A DNA stretch of 64,000 bases from Paenibacillus glycinis (GTDB lineage Bacteria; Bacillota; Bacilli; Paenibacillales; Paenibacillaceae): NCBI RefSeq assembly GCF_009909185.1, contig NZ_JAAAMV010000027.1:106017-170016 (forward strand), written 5' to 3'. This document shows, piece after piece, positions 1 through 9,188 of the stretch (its first letter is position 1; each line of letters begins with the position of its first letter). The notes beneath the pieces are model-generated. The model had not been told where the DNA came from. It saw nothing but the letters and a program-made list of their open reading frames with translations, and searched no databases. The translations under genes were made by a program, and so were the position numbers.

Positions 1-1015
1 GCTCGGCCGCCTTCCGGCCGATTTCGTAAAAATTCTGGTCGATCGTGGAGATCGGCGTGCCCAGATGCTGCGTGATGGGATTATTGTCGAATCCAAAGAT
101 CGAAAGGTCTTCCGGAACGCGAATCCCAAGCTCCAGTGCGTACTTGAGCATGGAGGCGGCGATCAAGTCGTTCTCGACCTGGACGGCCGTGACTTCGGAA
201 GCCCGGTAGAATGCGAGCAAGTTATGGAAAAACGGCTCGGAGCCGATCGCCAGCGAATCCGTCCTCGCTCCAAGCTTCACCAGACCGTCCTGAAGCGGCC
301 TGCCGTGATCCTTCAAGGCCCGGCAGTACCCGAAGTACCGCTCCCGTACCGTAGAAGCGGATTCGATGCTGACCCCGGACAAAAAGGCGATATTCCGATG
401 CCCCGATTCAATCAGCCTGGAGACCGAACGGTAAACGCCTCCGAAATTATCCGAGACGACGCCGCAGATCGGCATGCCCTCGATGTATTTGTCGATCGTG
501 ACGATCGGGTATTCGCTCAAGCAAAACTGGTTCAGGATCTCGAAGTTGGAGCGGTCGTCGAAGGGATAGAGGATGATCGCCGAGCTTCCCCGGTCTCTGA
601 TCGATTCCATCAGCGTCCGTTCGTGATGAACGTCATACCCGCTATGGTGAATGCTCAGATAATAACCGTGATCGTTAAGCAGATCGGACGCTCCGCGGAT
701 ATAACGAATCATGCCGCTTTCTTCGTCGTGGGGCAGAATCATCGAAACCACCTTGCCGGATTCCACCGTACGGGCTTCGTTCGAATCCCGGTGATAACCT
801 CTGACGAAGGTGCCTCTGCCTTGAATGCGGTAGATGTCCCCGGCGCGTTCCAATTCTTCCAGCGCTCTTCGCGTCGTAATGCGGCTTACGCCGTGCAAGG
901 TCGAGAGCTCGTATTCGGTCGGTATCTGATCGTCGGGCTTATAATCGCCGCGTTCGATTTTCTTTTTCAGCTCGTCCATGATGACGGAATAGAGCGGTTT
1001 TTGCTGCTTGGACAA
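1..1015 (-). CDS. GntR/LacI-type (AraR-like) sugar-responsive transcriptional regulator, 3' end outside window
   Basis: Translating the minus strand gives an N-terminal winged helix of the GntR family (starts LSKQQKPLYSVIMDELKKK, with IPTEYELS and the RITTRRALEELE recognition helix, residues about 1-70). A LacI-like periplasmic-binding sensor domain follows (FGGVYRSVSRLIESGHRNIA and later FGFDNN), the architecture of AraR. The only start in frame after a stop is TTG at 1015-1013. About 338 codons are visible and the C-terminus runs off the window edge. It lies directly downstream of, and on the same strand as, the carbohydrate ABC operon, so it probably controls that operon in response to the imported sugar. 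The ligand cannot be told from the sequence. Confidence 0.85.
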   Translation of the reverse strand, partial: MSKQQKPLYSVIMDELKKKIERGDYKPDDQIPTEYELSTLHGVSRITTRRALEELERAGDIYRIQGRGTFVRGYHRDSNEARTVESGKVVSMILPHDEESGMIRYIRGASDLLNDHGYYLSIHHSGYDVHHERTLMESIRDRGSSAIILYPFDDRSNFEILNQFCLSEYPIVTIDKYIEGMPICGVVSDNFGGVYRSVSRLIESGHRNIAFLSGVSIESASTVRERYFGYCRALKDHGRPLQDGLVKLGARTDSLAIGSEPFFHNLLAFYRASEVTAVQVENDLIAASMLKYALELGIRVPEDLSIFGFDNNPITQHLGTPISTIDQNFYEIGRKAAE

Positions 1016-1081
1016 TCCACATCACATCCCATTTCAGTAAACCTGGCCGGGGTCGCAGGCCGTATTTTCCATGCCGCGTTC

Positions 1082-1109
1082 ATTATACGTTGTTTATAGT
1101 TTACCTCAA
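1082..1109 (-). promoter_or_regulatory. Candidate sigma-A promoter of the GntR/LacI regulator
   Basis: On the minus strand TTGAGG (1109-1104) is followed after 16 bp by a perfect TATAAT (1087-1082), about 70 bp before the TTG start of the regulator. This suggests the regulator has its own promoter separate from the transporter operon upstream. Confidence 0.5.
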
Positions 1110-1156
1110 ATCGGTTTAACGCACAGCATAAATACGTTCGCGCGCGGCATAAACGC

Positions 1157-1188
1157 GTTCAGGACAAGCGCGAGGACTTGTCCTGAAC
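1157..1188 (-). terminator. Hairpin after the sugar-binding protein gene
   Basis: A perfect 12-bp inverted repeat (GTTCAGGACAAG / CTTGTCCTGAAC, 8-nt loop) sits 11 bp past the stop codon of the binding-protein gene. The T-tract on the minus strand is weak, so it may attenuate rather than fully terminate, or stabilise the 3' end. Confidence 0.5.
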
Positions 1189-1198
1189 GAACGTGCGT

Positions 1199-2806
1199 TT
1201 AGTTTGCGTTGCTATAGCGGTCGTATTGCTTCCTCTTGATCTCCAGGTACTTCTGCGCGCCCATCTTGTCGAGCGTCTTCACGTACGTCTCCCAGTCGCC
1301 GTCGAAATTCGCTTGACCGGTCACGAACTTCACGCGCATTTCTTTGATGTATTTATTAATGTCCGTGAGGATGGCGGCCTGGTCCTTGCTTTCCTCCGTC
1401 GTCGGAATAAAGTCCGGCCAAATGTCCTGCGGCAGAAACGCGGCCAATTCCTTGGTATCCGTTTTGAAATCGTCCTCCACGGTTTTGCCCTTCACTTCGG
1501 AACGGAGCTCGGCCGACGGTTCCACGTACGGATAACCGCCCCCGTACACGTTGTCGACGTATTGGAACGCGCCCAGCTGAATGCCGCCCTTGTAGTCGAG
1601 GATCTCGTCGATATACTGCGGCTTGCCGTTCACGGTCTTGTACGTCTCGCCTTCGAGCCCCAGATAACCGAATTTCGAGCCTTCTTCCCCGTAGAAGTAA
1701 TCGACCCATTCCAGCGTTTCCTCCGGATGCTTGTTGGATTTCGTGATGGTGAACGAAGAAGTGCCGCGCGTCATCGGGTCCATCCAGTTAACGACCTTAT
1801 CCCCGCCCGGCCCTTCCAATACGTTGATGCCGATAAAGTTCTTCGGGCCTTCCGAGCCGATGTAAGCCGGATCCGCCCAAGAGAAGGCGCCCACCTTATC
1901 CTTCGCCGCGTCGGCCGCCCATTGCGCGTATTCGTAGCCGGAATAATTGAGCTTCGGCAGTATTCCTTCATTATATAGCTTATTCATGTATTTCCAGACT
2001 TCCTTGTATTTCGGATCGTTGAACACGAGCTTCAATTGATCGTCTTTGTCCTTGTAGATCCAGCTTTGCGCGGCCTTCAAGCCCCCGTTGCCCAGACCGA
2101 AGCTGCCGAGAAGCTGGCGTTCGAACATGGAATTGACGAAGTTGGACGGCATGACCCAGCCCATTTCGTCGGTTGCGTCTCCGTTGCCGTTCGCGTCCTG
2201 GTCGATGAACGCCTTCAGCACGTCGTTCAGTTCGTCCGTCGTCTTCGGTACTTGAAGACCGAGGCGGTCGAGCCAGGTTTGATTGATATAGAGCCGAATC
2301 GACCGATAGGGGAGCGCTTCGTCGATGTACGGGAGCGAATAGATGTGCCCGTCGGGCATGGTCAGCGTTTTTTTGATGTCGGGGTGCTCGTCGAACAGCT
2401 TCTTCAGGTTCGGCGCATGGGTCTCGATCATATCCTCGAGCGGAACGAACAGGCCTTGCCCGCCGTACTTGATCAATTCGTCGTTGCTGAAGCCGGTTTG
2501 ATAGAAAGCGTCCGGCAGCTTGCCCGAACCGAGGATAATATTTTTGCGCTCGGCCGCGCTTTCGCCGGGAAGCTCCTCCCATTCGACGTGAATGCCCGTC
2601 TTTTCCTCGTACTTCTTCCACATCCATAAATCCTTGGAGGCCGGGTGGACATCGGTAAAGCTGTCGCGCACCATGGCAAGCGTAATCTTGCCCGATGCCT
2701 CGGCGTTCTCCCCGGTATTGGCGGGCGCCTCGTTCTTGCTGCACGCGGATAGGCAGGTCGCTGCAATTAGGCAGCCGGCAGTCGCGATCTTCAGACGGTT
2801 GTTCAT
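1199..2806 (-). CDS. Carbohydrate ABC transporter substrate-binding lipoprotein (LplA/YtcQ-like)
   Basis: Secreted lipid-anchored receptor of a CUT1 sugar importer. The N-terminus is a lipoprotein signal peptide: MNNRLK, a hydrophobic stretch, then lipobox LSAC. The mature protein is a SBP_bac_1-type fold of about 510 residues, typical of the long LplA/YtcQ group of Paenibacillaceae. I take ATG 2806 because AGAGGA lies at the right distance from it; an in-frame ATG at 2818 would overlap that site. It is the third gene of a minus-strand operon after the two permeases. The cognate ATPase is not encoded here; systems of this type normally share an MsmX-like ATPase, so this is expected. The substrate is likely an oligosaccharide but is undetermined. 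Confidence 0.9.
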   Translation of the reverse strand: MNNRLKIATAGCLIAATCLSACSKNEAPANTGENAEASGKITLAMVRDSFTDVHPASKDLWMWKKYEEKTGIHVEWEELPGESAAERKNIILGSGKLPDAFYQTGFSNDELIKYGGQGLFVPLEDMIETHAPNLKKLFDEHPDIKKTLTMPDGHIYSLPYIDEALPYRSIRLYINQTWLDRLGLQVPKTTDELNDVLKAFIDQDANGNGDATDEMGWVMPSNFVNSMFERQLLGSFGLGNGGLKAAQSWIYKDKDDQLKLVFNDPKYKEVWKYMNKLYNEGILPKLNYSGYEYAQWAADAAKDKVGAFSWADPAYIGSEGPKNFIGINVLEGPGGDKVVNWMDPMTRGTSSFTITKSNKHPEETLEWVDYFYGEEGSKFGYLGLEGETYKTVNGKPQYIDEILDYKGGIQLGAFQYVDNVYGGGYPYVEPSAELRSEVKGKTVEDDFKTDTKELAAFLPQDIWPDFIPTTEESKDQAAILTDINKYIKEMRVKFVTGQANFDGDWETYVKTLDKMGAQKYLEIKRKQYDRYSNAN

Positions 2807-2866
2807 GGGTGGAACCATCCTCTCATATCGATTGGTAAGATCTATGTGGACCAGGGGCCGAAGGAA

Positions 2867-3763
2867 TCAGCCTTTAATGGCGCCGACCATAATGCCTTTC
2901 TCGAAAAACTTGGACAGCATCGGATAGAATACGAGCAGCGGAAGCGAGGAGACCACGACAATGGCGTATTTGATGCCTTCCCGGGCGATCATGCGATCTC
3001 CGTATTGGTCGTCGACCGCGACCGTCAGCATCTCCTTGAGGCTGTTTTGGATCAGAATCTCCCGCAAAATCAGCTGCAGCGGATACTTCTCGCGATCGGA
3101 TATGTAAATGAGGGCATCGAAATAGGAGTTCCAATGCCCGACCCCGTAAAACAGGATCATCACGGCGATGATCGGCGTGGACAGCGGCAGCACGATCTTA
3201 TAGAGGAGACGCAGGTCGCCGCAGCCGTCCGCATAAGCGCTCTCTTCCAGCTCGTGCGGAATCTGCGTCTGGAAGTAGGTCCGCATGATGATCAGGTTGA
3301 ACGCGCTGATCGCCCCGGGCAGGACCAAGGCCCAGATGGTATTCACGATACCGAGCGACTGGTTGACCAGATAGCCGGGAATAAGCCCACCGCTGAAAAA
3401 CATGGTGAACGTGAACAGGAAGGTGAACGCGTGCTTGCCGAAAAATCGGCGGCGGGACAGCGGATAAGCGCCGAGTATGGTCATGATCACGTTGATGCTC
3501 GTCCCCACGCAGGTGTACAGGATCGTGTTCCTGTAGCCGACCCAGATATCGCGGTTCTCGAAGATCGCGGAATAGCTTTGCAGCGTAAACCCTTTCGGCC
3601 ACAGCAGGAGCGGGTTGTCGAACATTTGCCTCGGGTCCGACATGGACGCGAACAGCACGAACAAGAGCGGATACAGGATAAGGACGGATATGCCCAGCAC
3701 GAGAAGCAGATTGACGGCATCGAACAGCTTCTCGCCCGGCGTTCGTTTAATGTTGCTCAGCAT
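2867..3763 (-). CDS. Carbohydrate ABC transporter permease (LplC/YtcP-like)
   Basis: Inner-membrane permease of 298 residues with about six hydrophobic segments. The cytoplasmic EAA loop that contacts the ATPase is recognisable (EESAYADGCGDLRLLYKIVLP, residues about 190-210). Length and the C-terminal ending EKGIMVGAIKG match the LplC/YtcP branch of CUT1 permeases. It lies 15 bp after the companion permease gene and about 60 bp before the binding-protein gene, so the three are co-transcribed. It pairs with the LplB-like permease to form the heterodimeric channel. Confidence 0.93.
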   Translation of the reverse strand: MLSNIKRTPGEKLFDAVNLLLVLGISVLILYPLLFVLFASMSDPRQMFDNPLLLWPKGFTLQSYSAIFENRDIWVGYRNTILYTCVGTSINVIMTILGAYPLSRRRFFGKHAFTFLFTFTMFFSGGLIPGYLVNQSLGIVNTIWALVLPGAISAFNLIIMRTYFQTQIPHELEESAYADGCGDLRLLYKIVLPLSTPIIAVMILFYGVGHWNSYFDALIYISDREKYPLQLILREILIQNSLKEMLTVAVDDQYGDRMIAREGIKYAIVVVSSLPLLVFYPMLSKFFEKGIMVGAIKG

Positions 3764-3778
3764 GGGCTTGCGCCTCCT

Positions 3779-4738
3779 TTACCATAGACTTGTCTGACCG
3801 GCCCGCTTGGCGATGGCGTTAAACGTCAGAAGCAGGATGAAATTGATGACATTGTTGAACAGCCCGACGGCCGCGGAGAAGCTGTACTGGGCATCGAGAA
3901 TACCGCTCTTGTACATGTAGGTCGAGATCACCTCCGACGTGCTCAAGTTCAAATCGGTTTGCATCAGCAGCACCTTCTCGAAGCCGACGTTCATGATCCC
4001 GCCGATGCTGAGTATCGAGAGAATGACGATGGTCGGAAGAATGCCGGGCAGCGTCACATGCCAGATGCGCCGGAATTTATTCGCCCCGTCGATGTAAGCC
4101 GCTTCGTATTGATCGGGCGAGATGCCGGACATGGCTGCCGTATAGAGCAAGGACGACCAGCCGATGCCCTGCCACAGGCCGGACCAGACGAACAAGGGCC
4201 AGAAGTAACCGGGCTCGGCCAGAAAATCGATCTTGCTGCCGTTGATCGATCCGAGCAAGGCATTGATGACGCCGTTGGTGGGAGAGATGAAGAAGAACAG
4301 GATGCCTACCGCAACGATGACCGAGATGAAGTGCGGCGCATAGGAAATGGTTTGTACGAGGGTTTGAAAACGTTTATTGCGGAATTCGTTGAACATAAGG
4401 GCGAGAACGATCGGCGCGGGGATGCCGACGAGCAGACCGTACAAGCTGATGCCGAGCGTGTTTTTGAGGATGGTCCAGAAATAGTAAGCGTTGAAGAAGC
4501 GATTGAAATGCTCGAGCCCGACCCAGGGGCTGCCCCCGATTCCGAGCGCCGGCATATAATCCTTGAACGCAATCTGAATACCGTACAACGGCCAATAATG
4601 CCAAATCACGAAATAAAAGAAGGCGGGCGAAATGATGAGATAGAGTCCGAGATTGCGTTTCAATCGTTTGGATACATCATTCAGCTTGGCCTTGCGCGCC
4701 AGCGGTCGTCGCACGGACAGTTCATGATTCGCTTCCAT
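3779..4738 (-). CDS. Carbohydrate ABC transporter permease (LplB/YteP-like)
   Basis: First gene of the minus-strand sugar importer operon; 319 residues. A charged N-terminal tail precedes about six membrane segments, beginning LGLYLIISPAFFYFVIWHY. The EAA motif EAAYIDGANKFRRIWHVTLP is near residue 230. The family is the LplB/YteP/UgpA-like permease group. The region upstream (4739-4860) is AT-rich on this strand and probably carries the operon promoter; transcription diverges from the peptide transporter operon that starts near 5170. Confidence 0.93.
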   Translation of the reverse strand: MEANHELSVRRPLARKAKLNDVSKRLKRNLGLYLIISPAFFYFVIWHYWPLYGIQIAFKDYMPALGIGGSPWVGLEHFNRFFNAYYFWTILKNTLGISLYGLLVGIPAPIVLALMFNEFRNKRFQTLVQTISYAPHFISVIVAVGILFFFISPTNGVINALLGSINGSKIDFLAEPGYFWPLFVWSGLWQGIGWSSLLYTAAMSGISPDQYEAAYIDGANKFRRIWHVTLPGILPTIVILSILSIGGIMNVGFEKVLLMQTDLNLSTSEVISTYMYKSGILDAQYSFSAAVGLFNNVINFILLLTFNAIAKRAGQTSLW

Positions 4739-5286
4739 ATGTCAGGTTATCTCCCATCTTTTAAATGTTATGACAATAATAGCATCGGAATATTCAGTTG
4801 TATATAACAAATTAGTCACGGTCGAACGCTACTAAAGTGCCATATCGGATCGCGAAAACCCGGCATGTCGGTTTGCGATCGACCGGATCCGCCTGGCGCG
4901 GCGACCCGTTCACGCAGCAAACGCAAGGGCCGCGCTTGCGCGAATCCTATATCCGGCCGTATTTCTATCGGCTGCAAGAACAGGATGAACGACCGGAAGC
5001 GGCGAGCGATTTCTAGTTTGGAAGAACCGATTTGCGATCTCCTGGCAAGACAAATTTCCTGATTTTATGATTTGATAGGTCAAACATCCTGTATGGATTT
5101 GTTGAAAAAACTTGTTTTTTGTCTTATTTGTTAATACTTGACAGTATTTTAATCTAGCATTAAGATATGGCATATGATTAGGGGAATGGCAACGGAAGTT
5201 TAATGTTCTATTATCTATTGAGTGAATGTTAGGTTTGCGTCATTGCAATCGTGTCGTTATCACGCTATGCCGTCAGGGGGATTCCA
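4739..5286. other. Intergenic region between divergent sugar and peptide ABC operons
   Basis: About 550 bp without a convincing gene. The part near 4750-4815 is AT-rich and probably holds the promoter of the minus-strand sugar operon. The part at 5085-5250 is AT-rich and contains the consensus promoter of the peptide operon. The GC-rich middle (4850-5050) shows no coding signal that I trust and no long repeat. Confidence 0.6.
5138..5166 (+). promoter_or_regulatory. Sigma-A promoter of the oligopeptide transporter operon
   Basis: TTGACA (5138-5143), a 17-bp spacer and TAAGAT (5161-5166) form a near-consensus housekeeping promoter. It lies about 115 bp before the first start codon, leaving a long AT-rich 5' leader. 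Confidence 0.75.
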
Positions 5287-6303
5287 GTGAACGAGGAATT
5301 AGTGCGCATTGAACATCTGACAACGTCCTTCCGCATCGGGGACGATTACTATGCGGCAGTGGACGACGTATCGCTGACGGTAAGAAAAAACGAAATTCTG
5401 GCGATCGTAGGCGAGTCCGGTTCGGGCAAGAGCGCGCTGGCCTTTTCGATCATGGGCCTGCATACGAGGGCGAGGATCGAGGGGAGCATTTTTTACGGCG
5501 GACAAGATATCGCCCATCTTCCGCCGTCCAAGCTGAACCGGCTGCGCGGCAATGAACTGGGCATGATCTTCCAGGATCCCTTGTCGGCCTTGAATCCGCT
5601 TATGGTCGTCGGCTCCCAGATCGACGAGGTCATATTGCTCCATCATCCGAAGCGATCGGCGAAGGAAAGGAAACGGAGCGTCATCGACCTGCTGGAGAAA
5701 GTCGGCATTCCTCGCCCGGAGCATACCTACGGGCTGTTTCCCCACGAGCTGTCCGGCGGGATGCGGCAGCGGATCGTCATCGCCATCGCCATCGCGAACG
5801 AACCGAAGCTGCTGATCGCCGACGAGCCGACGACGGCGCTCGACGTCACCATCCAATTGCAAATCCTTGAGCTCATCAAACGGTTAAAGGAGGACAGCGG
5901 GGCGGGCGTGGTTCTGATTACCCATGATTTGGGCGTGGTCGCCGAGATGGCGGACCGCGTCGCGGTCATGTATGCCGGACAAATCGTCGAAATCGCCGAC
6001 ATCTACACCTTGCTCTCCGATGCCCGGCATCCGTATACCAGATCGCTGCTGCAGTCCATACCGTCCGCGGGAGCAGCGAAATCGAAGCTCCACGTGATTC
6101 AAGGGATCGTTCCGTCCCTGCAGCATCTTCCCCGTCAAGGCTGCCGCTTTCGCGGGCGCATACCCTGGATCGACGAGGCCGCGCACGAGGAGCAGCCGAC
6201 CATGCACGAGATCGCGCCCGGCCACTTCGTCAGATGCACCTGCCATAAGAACTTCCGCTTCCCCAATCGCAAAGAGGAGGGTGCTCGTCTTGCCATTACT
6301 TGA
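5287..6303 (+). CDS. Oligopeptide/dipeptide ABC transporter ATP-binding protein (OppD/DppD-like)
   Basis: Cytoplasmic ATPase of a peptide importer, about 338 residues. Walker A GESGSGKSA, Q-loop IFQDPLSALNP, signature LSGGMRQR, Walker B LLIADEPTTALD and H-loop THDLG are all present, followed by the C-terminal oligopeptide-transporter extension. GTG at 5287 is chosen because AGGGGG lies 5-10 nt upstream; a TTG/ATG-type start further upstream has no site. The 3' end overlaps the start of the next ATPase gene. First gene of a five-gene operon D-F-B-C-A. Whether the cargo is peptide, nickel or a sugar-like compound cannot be decided from sequence. Confidence 0.93.
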   Translation: MNEELVRIEHLTTSFRIGDDYYAAVDDVSLTVRKNEILAIVGESGSGKSALAFSIMGLHTRARIEGSIFYGGQDIAHLPPSKLNRLRGNELGMIFQDPLSALNPLMVVGSQIDEVILLHHPKRSAKERKRSVIDLLEKVGIPRPEHTYGLFPHELSGGMRQRIVIAIAIANEPKLLIADEPTTALDVTIQLQILELIKRLKEDSGAGVVLITHDLGVVAEMADRVAVMYAGQIVEIADIYTLLSDARHPYTRSLLQSIPSAGAAKSKLHVIQGIVPSLQHLPRQGCRFRGRIPWIDEAAHEEQPTMHEIAPGHFVRCTCHKNFRFPNRKEEGARLAIT

Positions 6304-7228
6304 GGTCCAGGATTTAAAGGTCCATTTTCCGGTACGCGGGGGGATATTCAATCGGAAGCTCCGCTCGATCAAGGCGGTGGACGGCATCCGGCTGGCCATC
6401 GAGCAGGGCAGAACCTACGGCCTCGTGGGCGAGTCCGGCTCCGGGAAAACAACGACCGGCCGCGCGATTATCGGGTTGCATCCCATCACCTCGGGCACGG
6501 TCCTTTTCGAAGGGCAGCCGATCTTCGGCGACGGGCTGCGCGGCCATGCCGGCTTCCGCAAAGACATTCAAATGATTTTCCAAGATCCGTACTCTTCGCT
6601 GAACCCCAAGAAGCGCGTCCTCGACATCGTGGCCGAGCCGCTGCGCAATTTCGAGAAGCTGTCCGCGCGGGAAGAGAAGCGCCGGGTGGAGCAGTTGCTG
6701 GAGCAGGTCGGCCTGAGCCCGGAAACGATTCATAAATATCCGCATCAATTTTCGGGCGGCCAGCGGCAGCGGATCGGCATCGCGCGGGCGATCGCGCTGA
6801 AGCCGAAGCTTATCATCGCCGATGAGCCTGTCTCGGCGCTGGACGTATCCGTACAAGCCCAAGTATTGAACTTCCTGCAAGAGATTCAGGAACGGCTGCA
6901 GCTTACCTATCTCTTCATCAGCCATGACCTCGGGATCATCCGGCATATGTGCGATCATATCGGCATCATGTACAAGGGCCGTTACGTCGAGCAGGGCACC
7001 ACGGCGGATATTTTCGAGAATCCGCAGCACATCTATACGAAGCGGCTTATCACGGCCATACCGGACATGGATCCCTCGAAGCGGGAGCGGCTGCGGCAGT
7101 TCCGCCTGGCCGTGAAGACGGAGTATGAACAGGCGTATGACCGGTATTTCGATGCTGACGGCTTGGCGTACCCGCTGCGCCCCGTGTCAGCAACGCATCT
7201 TGCGGCTTTGCCCGAGGAGAGGGGGTGA
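6290..7228 (+). CDS. Oligopeptide ABC transporter ATP-binding protein (OppF/DppF-like)
   Basis: Second ATPase of the importer, about 312 residues: Walker A GESGSGKTT, IFQDPYSSLNP, signature FSGGQRQR, Walker B LIIADEPVSALD, H-loop SHDLG. An AAAGAGGAGG site at 6271-6280 sits directly against GTG 6281 but at ideal distance from TTG 6290, so I prefer the TTG start. The gene overlaps the stop of the preceding ATPase gene, indicating translational coupling. The two ATPases are expected to form the heterodimer that powers the OppBC-like channel. Confidence 0.93.
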   Translation: MPLLEVQDLKVHFPVRGGIFNRKLRSIKAVDGIRLAIEQGRTYGLVGESGSGKTTTGRAIIGLHPITSGTVLFEGQPIFGDGLRGHAGFRKDIQMIFQDPYSSLNPKKRVLDIVAEPLRNFEKLSAREEKRRVEQLLEQVGLSPETIHKYPHQFSGGQRQRIGIARAIALKPKLIIADEPVSALDVSVQAQVLNFLQEIQERLQLTYLFISHDLGIIRHMCDHIGIMYKGRYVEQGTTADIFENPQHIYTKRLITAIPDMDPSKRERLRQFRLAVKTEYEQAYDRYFDADGLAYPLRPVSATHLAALPEERG

Positions 7229-8196
7229 CGGCGATGTGGAAGACTACGGCGCGAAGAATGACCATCATGGTACCTCAAATCGTATTGTTGAGCATCCTCG
7301 TCTTCCTGCTTGCCAAGGCGATGCCGGGAGACGCCTTGACCGGTCTGCTCGATCCGAGCATCGATCCGGCGGCGCTGGATGAGCAGCGGGAGCGGCTTGG
7401 CCTCAACAACCCCTGGTACGTGCAGTATTGGGACTGGGCGGTGAAGGCGCTGCATGGCGATTTCGGCCAGTCCTTCCGCTTTAAAATGCCGGTCTCCGAT
7501 TTGATCGGGCAGCGGATGACGAACACGGTTTGGTTATCGCTCCTCACCCTTGCGCTTACCTATCTGATCGCGATTCCGCTTGGCATTATCAGCGGGCGGT
7601 ATCATGATACCTGGGCCGACCGCGCGATTACGGGCTACACCTATTTGGGCTTCGCGGCGCCGCTGTTTATATTTGCGCTGATCCTGCTGTGGGTGTTCGG
7701 TTTCCATCTCGGCTGGTTCCCGACCGAAGGAAGCGTCGCCCCGGGCACGGCTTCGGGCTCCTTGGCTTACGTCATGAGCAAAATCTATCATATCCTGCTG
7801 CCCGCCTTATCCATGGCGCTCATCACGACGGTGACGACCGTGCAGTATTTGCGAAGCGAAATCATCGATACGAAACAGAAGGATTTCATTATTACGGCGA
7901 GAGCGAAAGGGGCTTCGGAGTCCCGCGTCTACAACCGGCATATTTTACGCAACTCGTTATTGCCGATCGCCGCTTTTTTCGGCTACGAAATAACCGGCCT
8001 GATCGGAGGGACGGTGTTCATCGAGAGCATTTTCAGCTATCCGGGCATGGGGCAGCTGTTCCTAAGCTCGATTTCCCTGCGGGATTTCAGCGTCGTCACG
8101 GCGCTGGTGCTCTTATACGGCGCGGCATCCATTCTCGGCGCCTTGCTTTCGGACACGATCTTGAGTTTCGTCGATCCGCGGATTCGAATCAAATAA
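7225..8196 (+). CDS. Oligopeptide ABC transporter permease (OppB/DppB-like)
   Basis: Membrane permease of about 320 residues. The N-terminal membrane helix is followed by the DppB/OppB-type conserved stretch (AMPGDALTGLLDPSID, then RERLGLNNPWYVQYWDW) and the EAA loop ARAKGASESRVYNRHILRN near residue 235. GTG 7225 overlaps the TGA of the preceding gene (GTGA); ATG 7234 is an alternative start with equally good spacing to the GAGGAGAGGGGG site. Third gene of the peptide operon. Confidence 0.92.
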   Translation: MTAMWKTTARRMTIMVPQIVLLSILVFLLAKAMPGDALTGLLDPSIDPAALDEQRERLGLNNPWYVQYWDWAVKALHGDFGQSFRFKMPVSDLIGQRMTNTVWLSLLTLALTYLIAIPLGIISGRYHDTWADRAITGYTYLGFAAPLFIFALILLWVFGFHLGWFPTEGSVAPGTASGSLAYVMSKIYHILLPALSMALITTVTTVQYLRSEIIDTKQKDFIITARAKGASESRVYNRHILRNSLLPIAAFFGYEITGLIGGTVFIESIFSYPGMGQLFLSSISLRDFSVVTALVLLYGAASILGALLSDTILSFVDPRIRIK

Positions 8197-8223
8197 GAAC
8201 TCGGGACCATGAGGTGAAATGGA

Positions 8224-9153
8224 ATGGAACAGGCATATGCGAACAACCCGGCGCCGCCCGCGGCGCCCGTGACGCCGCCGCAGGACGCGGAGAAAAGCCC
8301 GTCCGGCTGGAAAATTCTTTGGCGGGAGATCGTTCGGGATAAGCTCGCGCTGGCTTCGTTGATTTTTCTGGGCGCCGTCATCTTGAGCGTCTATGGGGTA
8401 TCGCTCGTATTGGATCAAGAGCAAATCGTGACCGTGGACCTATTCGCGCTGAATAAACCGCCTTCCGCGAAATTCTGGTTGGGCACCGATTACGGCGGAC
8501 GGGACGTCTTCGGCCAACTCATTATCGGGACTCGCAATTCCTTGTCGATCGGCATCCTCGTCACGCTGCTTACCGGATTGATCGGCATTCTGATCGGCTT
8601 GGTATCCGGCTATTTCGGAGGGCTGATCGATAACGTGTTCATGCGCTTCGTCGATTTCTTCATGATCCTGCCCACCTTGATGGTGGTCATTGCCTTCGTG
8701 ACGGCGGTTCCGAATTACGGCATCGTCTCGTTCTCCCTGATCATGACCGCTTTCCTCTGGATGGGGATCGCGAGGTTAATCCGTTCCAAAGCGCTTCAGG
8801 AAAGGGAGCTGGAGTACGTGCAGGCTTCGCGAACGGTGGGTTCCTCGCATCTGAAGATCATGTTCGCGCAGGTGCTGCCGAACCTGAGCTCGATCATCAT
8901 CGTGACGATGACCTTGAATTTGGCGGCGAATATCGGCTTGGAGTCCGGCTTGTCCTTCCTCGGGTTCGGCTTCCCCGAAAGCACGCCGAGCCTGGGCACG
9001 TTGGTCAGCTATGCCACGAACCCGCAAACGCTGGAATTCAGATGGTGGATATGGTTACCCGCATCGATATTGATTCTGATATTGATGTTGTGCATAAATA
9101 ACGTCGGTCAAGCGTTAAAACGCGCGACGGACGCCAGACAGCGAAAAGGGTAA
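8224..9153 (+). CDS. Oligopeptide ABC transporter permease (OppC/DppC-like)
   Basis: Second channel subunit, 309 residues. It has a proline/alanine-rich cytoplasmic N-terminus, one helix, the periplasmic HPLGTD-like segment (here WLGTDYGGRDVFGQLI), and the EAA-type loop ERELEYVQASRTVGSSHLKI. The C-terminus LCINNVGQALKRATDAR is typical of OppC. The start has a GAGGTG site 8 nt upstream. Lies 27 bp after the OppB-like gene and before the binding-protein gene. Confidence 0.92.
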   Translation: MEQAYANNPAPPAAPVTPPQDAEKSPSGWKILWREIVRDKLALASLIFLGAVILSVYGVSLVLDQEQIVTVDLFALNKPPSAKFWLGTDYGGRDVFGQLIIGTRNSLSIGILVTLLTGLIGILIGLVSGYFGGLIDNVFMRFVDFFMILPTLMVVIAFVTAVPNYGIVSFSLIMTAFLWMGIARLIRSKALQERELEYVQASRTVGSSHLKIMFAQVLPNLSSIIIVTMTLNLAANIGLESGLSFLGFGFPESTPSLGTLVSYATNPQTLEFRWWIWLPASILILILMLCINNVGQALKRATDARQRKG

Positions 9154-9188
9154 AGAGGCAACCAATCGGTTAGGAGGAGTTTTGATTG

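Noticed and set aside
65..1099. Long plus-strand open frame at the window start
   Set aside because: It is antisense to the GntR/LacI regulator, whose minus-strand translation shows clear helix-turn-helix and sensor motifs; the plus frame has no family pattern or ribosome binding site.
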